Shown here: one piece after another, positions 12,012-13,640 of the stretch
How the letters are laid out: each line of letters opens with the position of its first letter
Position numbering within the stretch: the stretch's first letter is position 1
Assembly: GCA_946183385.1 (NCBI GenBank)
Contig: CAMHBN010000022.1
Location: forward strand, 1 to 13,640
Length of the DNA: 13,640 nt
Origin: an uncultured Ruminococcus sp.
GTDB lineage: Bacteria > Bacillota > Clostridia > Oscillospirales > Ruminococcaceae
Reading direction: 5' to 3'
Position numbers and translations under genes: made by a program
Notes under the pieces: model-generated
The model's input: only the letters and a program-made list of their open reading frames with translations
Told to the model about the DNA's origin: nothing
Database searches by the model: none

Positions 12012-13640
12012 ATGAGGGATCAGTTTTCGATCATCTTCGTTTTCCTGATAATGGCGCTCGGAAGCTGTTCCGCAGCGGCTCTGACGTCAAAAAAGCTCAT
12101 CGGCAGCTCGGTTGCCATGTTCACGGCATTCATAACCCCGCCTATTATCGGAAATCTTATAATCATCCGCTCGGGGACAGTCGTTCCCGCAAGGATAGGT
12201 TACTATATCTACTTTCTCGGCATGGACTTCATGATATGGTCGATGTACAAATTCGTCACGGAATACTGCAATAACAAGTGGAAGGGAAGCAGGCTGAGGT
12301 TCGTGCTCGAGCTCCTCCTCGCGGCGGATATGGCACAGTACGCCTTCGACCCGTTTTTCCATCAGGCATTCACCACCGAGCCCATAAAGGTGGACGGCTT
12401 CAACTACTACCGCCTCGTTCCCAAGCTCGGACAGACGTTCCACCGTCTGGTTGTATACGGCATACTAATCGTGGTGCTGATCATGCTTTTCCGCAAGATG
12501 ATACACTCGTCGAGGATATATTCCGAGCGATATTCCGTCGTATTCGGCTCGCTCGTGATTGCGGCGCTGTGGCAGTCGTTCTACATTTTCTCGCGCACGC
12601 CCGTAGACCGCTCGATGATAGGCTTCGGCGTGATAGGACTGCTGATATTCTACTTCTCGCTGTACTACCGCCCCATGCGTCTGCTCGACCGTATGCTCGC
12701 GAATATAGCCTCCGAGATGCCCGAAGCCCTGTTCTTCTTCGACTCCAACGGCAAGTGTATATGGGCTAACGAGCCCGCCAAGGAGCTCACAGGTCTGAAC
12801 GACGACACCATAGACAAGGCTGACAAGGTGATCGGCGAAAAGCTGGGCGACTGCACAGACAAGCCCGACAACTGGTTCACAGGCGTAGTGCTCGGAGAGG
12901 ACGACGACGCACAGTATTACAACATCGAGAACCACCACGTCAACGACGACCACGGCAGATTCGCGGGCTCGTTCCTCACCGTCCGCGACACTACCGAAGA
13001 GCAGCGCAAGCTCAAGCGCGAGATGTACAACGCCACGCACGACAGGCTCACGGGTCTGTACACGAGGGAATATCTCTACAGCCGCATATCCGAGCAGCTG
13101 CGCAGCTCTCCTGATGTAAAGCACTACATCGTAGTCCTCAACATCAGGAACTTCAAGATGGTAAACGACATCTTCTCCAATGAATTCGGCGACAAGGTGC
13201 TCATCTATCTCGCCGAGCGCATACGCGCCACGCTGACGGATAACAGCGTATACGGCAGGATAGCGGGCGATATATTCGCCGCCTGCATACCCGTTGACGA
13301 ATTCGACACCGACGAGATGAACAGGAGATTCTCCGACTACAAGGTCGGCGACGGAACAGTCGAGTATACTATCCTCGTCCACCTCGGCGTGTACGAGATA
13401 ACAGACCCGAGCACCGACATCAGCGTGATGATAGACCGCGCAAACCTTGCTCTCACCACGATAAAGGACGACTACCACAAGCACGTCGCGGTATACGACG
13501 AAAATATGCGCAGGAACGTGCTGTGGGGTCAGCACATATCCACCCAGCTCGACGACGCGCTCGCCGAGGGACAGATACGCCCTTATCTGCAAGCCATCGT
13601 CGATAAGAGCGGCAGGATAGTCGGCGCCGAGGCGCTCGTG
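12012..13640 (+). CDS. 7TM-PAS-GGDEF-EAL c-di-GMP signalling protein (3' truncated by window)
   Basis: 543 codons are present and the frame runs off the window edge. Residues 1-220 hold about seven hydrophobic helices, resembling the 7TM input region of some histidine kinases. A PAS-like domain follows (about 225-335; MPEALFFFDSNGKCIWANE starts it). The GGDEF domain (about 340-495) is degenerate: the motif is AGDIF (418-422) and the metal Asp is Asn in LNIRNFKMVND (N377). The EAL domain begins near 505 and reaches its EAL triplet (540-542) as the window ends, so its remaining catalytic residues cannot be checked. Phosphodiesterase activity is therefore likely but unproven. ATG 12012 is preceded by AAAGGTCAGGTG. 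It diverges from the soluble GGDEF-EAL gene and shares a 214-bp control region with it. The upstream signal is unknown. Confidence 0.88.
   Translation, partial: MRDQFSIIFVFLIMALGSCSAAALTSKKLIGSSVAMFTAFITPPIIGNLIIIRSGTVVPARIGYYIYFLGMDFMIWSMYKFVTEYCNNKWKGSRLRFVLELLLAADMAQYAFDPFFHQAFTTEPIKVDGFNYYRLVPKLGQTFHRLVVYGILIVVLIMLFRKMIHSSRIYSERYSVVFGSLVIAALWQSFYIFSRTPVDRSMIGFGVIGLLIFYFSLYYRPMRLLDRMLANIASEMPEALFFFDSNGKCIWANEPAKELTGLNDDTIDKADKVIGEKLGDCTDKPDNWFTGVVLGEDDDAQYYNIENHHVNDDHGRFAGSFLTVRDTTEEQRKLKREMYNATHDRLTGLYTREYLYSRISEQLRSSPDVKHYIVVLNIRNFKMVNDIFSNEFGDKVLIYLAERIRATLTDNSVYGRIAGDIFAACIPVDEFDTDEMNRRFSDYKVGDGTVEYTILVHLGVYEITDPSTDISVMIDRANLALTTIKDDYHKHVAVYDENMRRNVLWGQHISTQLDDALAEGQIRPYLQAIVDKSGRIVGAEALV

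Noticed and set aside
12465-13592. Long minus-strand open frame opposite the 7TM-PAS-GGDEF-EAL gene (375 codons)
   Set aside because: Val/Tyr/Glu-rich antisense shadow with no motif; the plus frame is a continuous recognisable multidomain protein.

Overview
The window looks like chromosomal DNA from a Gram-positive gut-type clostridium, most likely near Ruminococcus/Oscillospiraceae. The reasons are GC-rich coding sequence with AT-rich intergenic promoters, consensus TTGACA/TATAAT promoters with 17-bp spacers, GGAGG-type ribosome binding sites, a sortase-type cell-wall anchor (SPKTG), Thr-rich linkers, an energy-coupling factor (ECF) vitamin transporter, and several cyclic-di-GMP proteins. 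The taxon is inferred from style, not from a marker gene.

Layout. 1-75 is the tail of an upstream + strand gene. 117-1196 (+) is a membrane-bound diguanylate cyclase. It meets nicotinate phosphoribosyltransferase pncB (1244-2443, -) at a bidirectional hairpin terminator. A 272-bp divergent control region (2444-2715) carries the pncB promoter with an operator-like palindrome, and a consensus promoter for a TetR-family regulator (2716-3288, +) that is followed 12 bp later by an isochorismatase-like cysteine hydrolase (3301-3819, +).

The centre, 3832-9982 on the minus strand, is one five-gene operon. It starts from a consensus promoter, passes through a cobalamin (B12) riboswitch and a leader terminator, and encodes in order: (1) a sortase-anchored surface protein with a transcobalamin-beta/DUF4430-like domain and a calcium-type loop; (2) a membrane-anchored protein combining an alpha/alpha toroid and a DUF4430 domain, the two folds that make up animal intrinsic factor and transcobalamin; (3) EcfT; (4) a fused double ATPase EcfAA'; (5) an ECF S component. 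All four junctions overlap (11, 4, 28 and 4 nt). I read this as a B12-repressed corrinoid capture and import system in which surface transcobalamin-like proteins pass the vitamin to an ECF transporter. This is the most interesting content of the window.

The right end carries two divergent GGDEF-EAL proteins. One is soluble (10094-11797, -). The other is 7TM-PAS-GGDEF-EAL (12012 to the window edge, +, truncated). Both have degenerate GGDEF motifs and so probably act as c-di-GMP phosphodiesterases. Their shared 214-bp promoter region holds two palindromes, one lying on the + strand -10 box. With the cyclase at the left end, the B12 operon, pncB and the TetR pair are bracketed by enzymes that make and break c-di-GMP.
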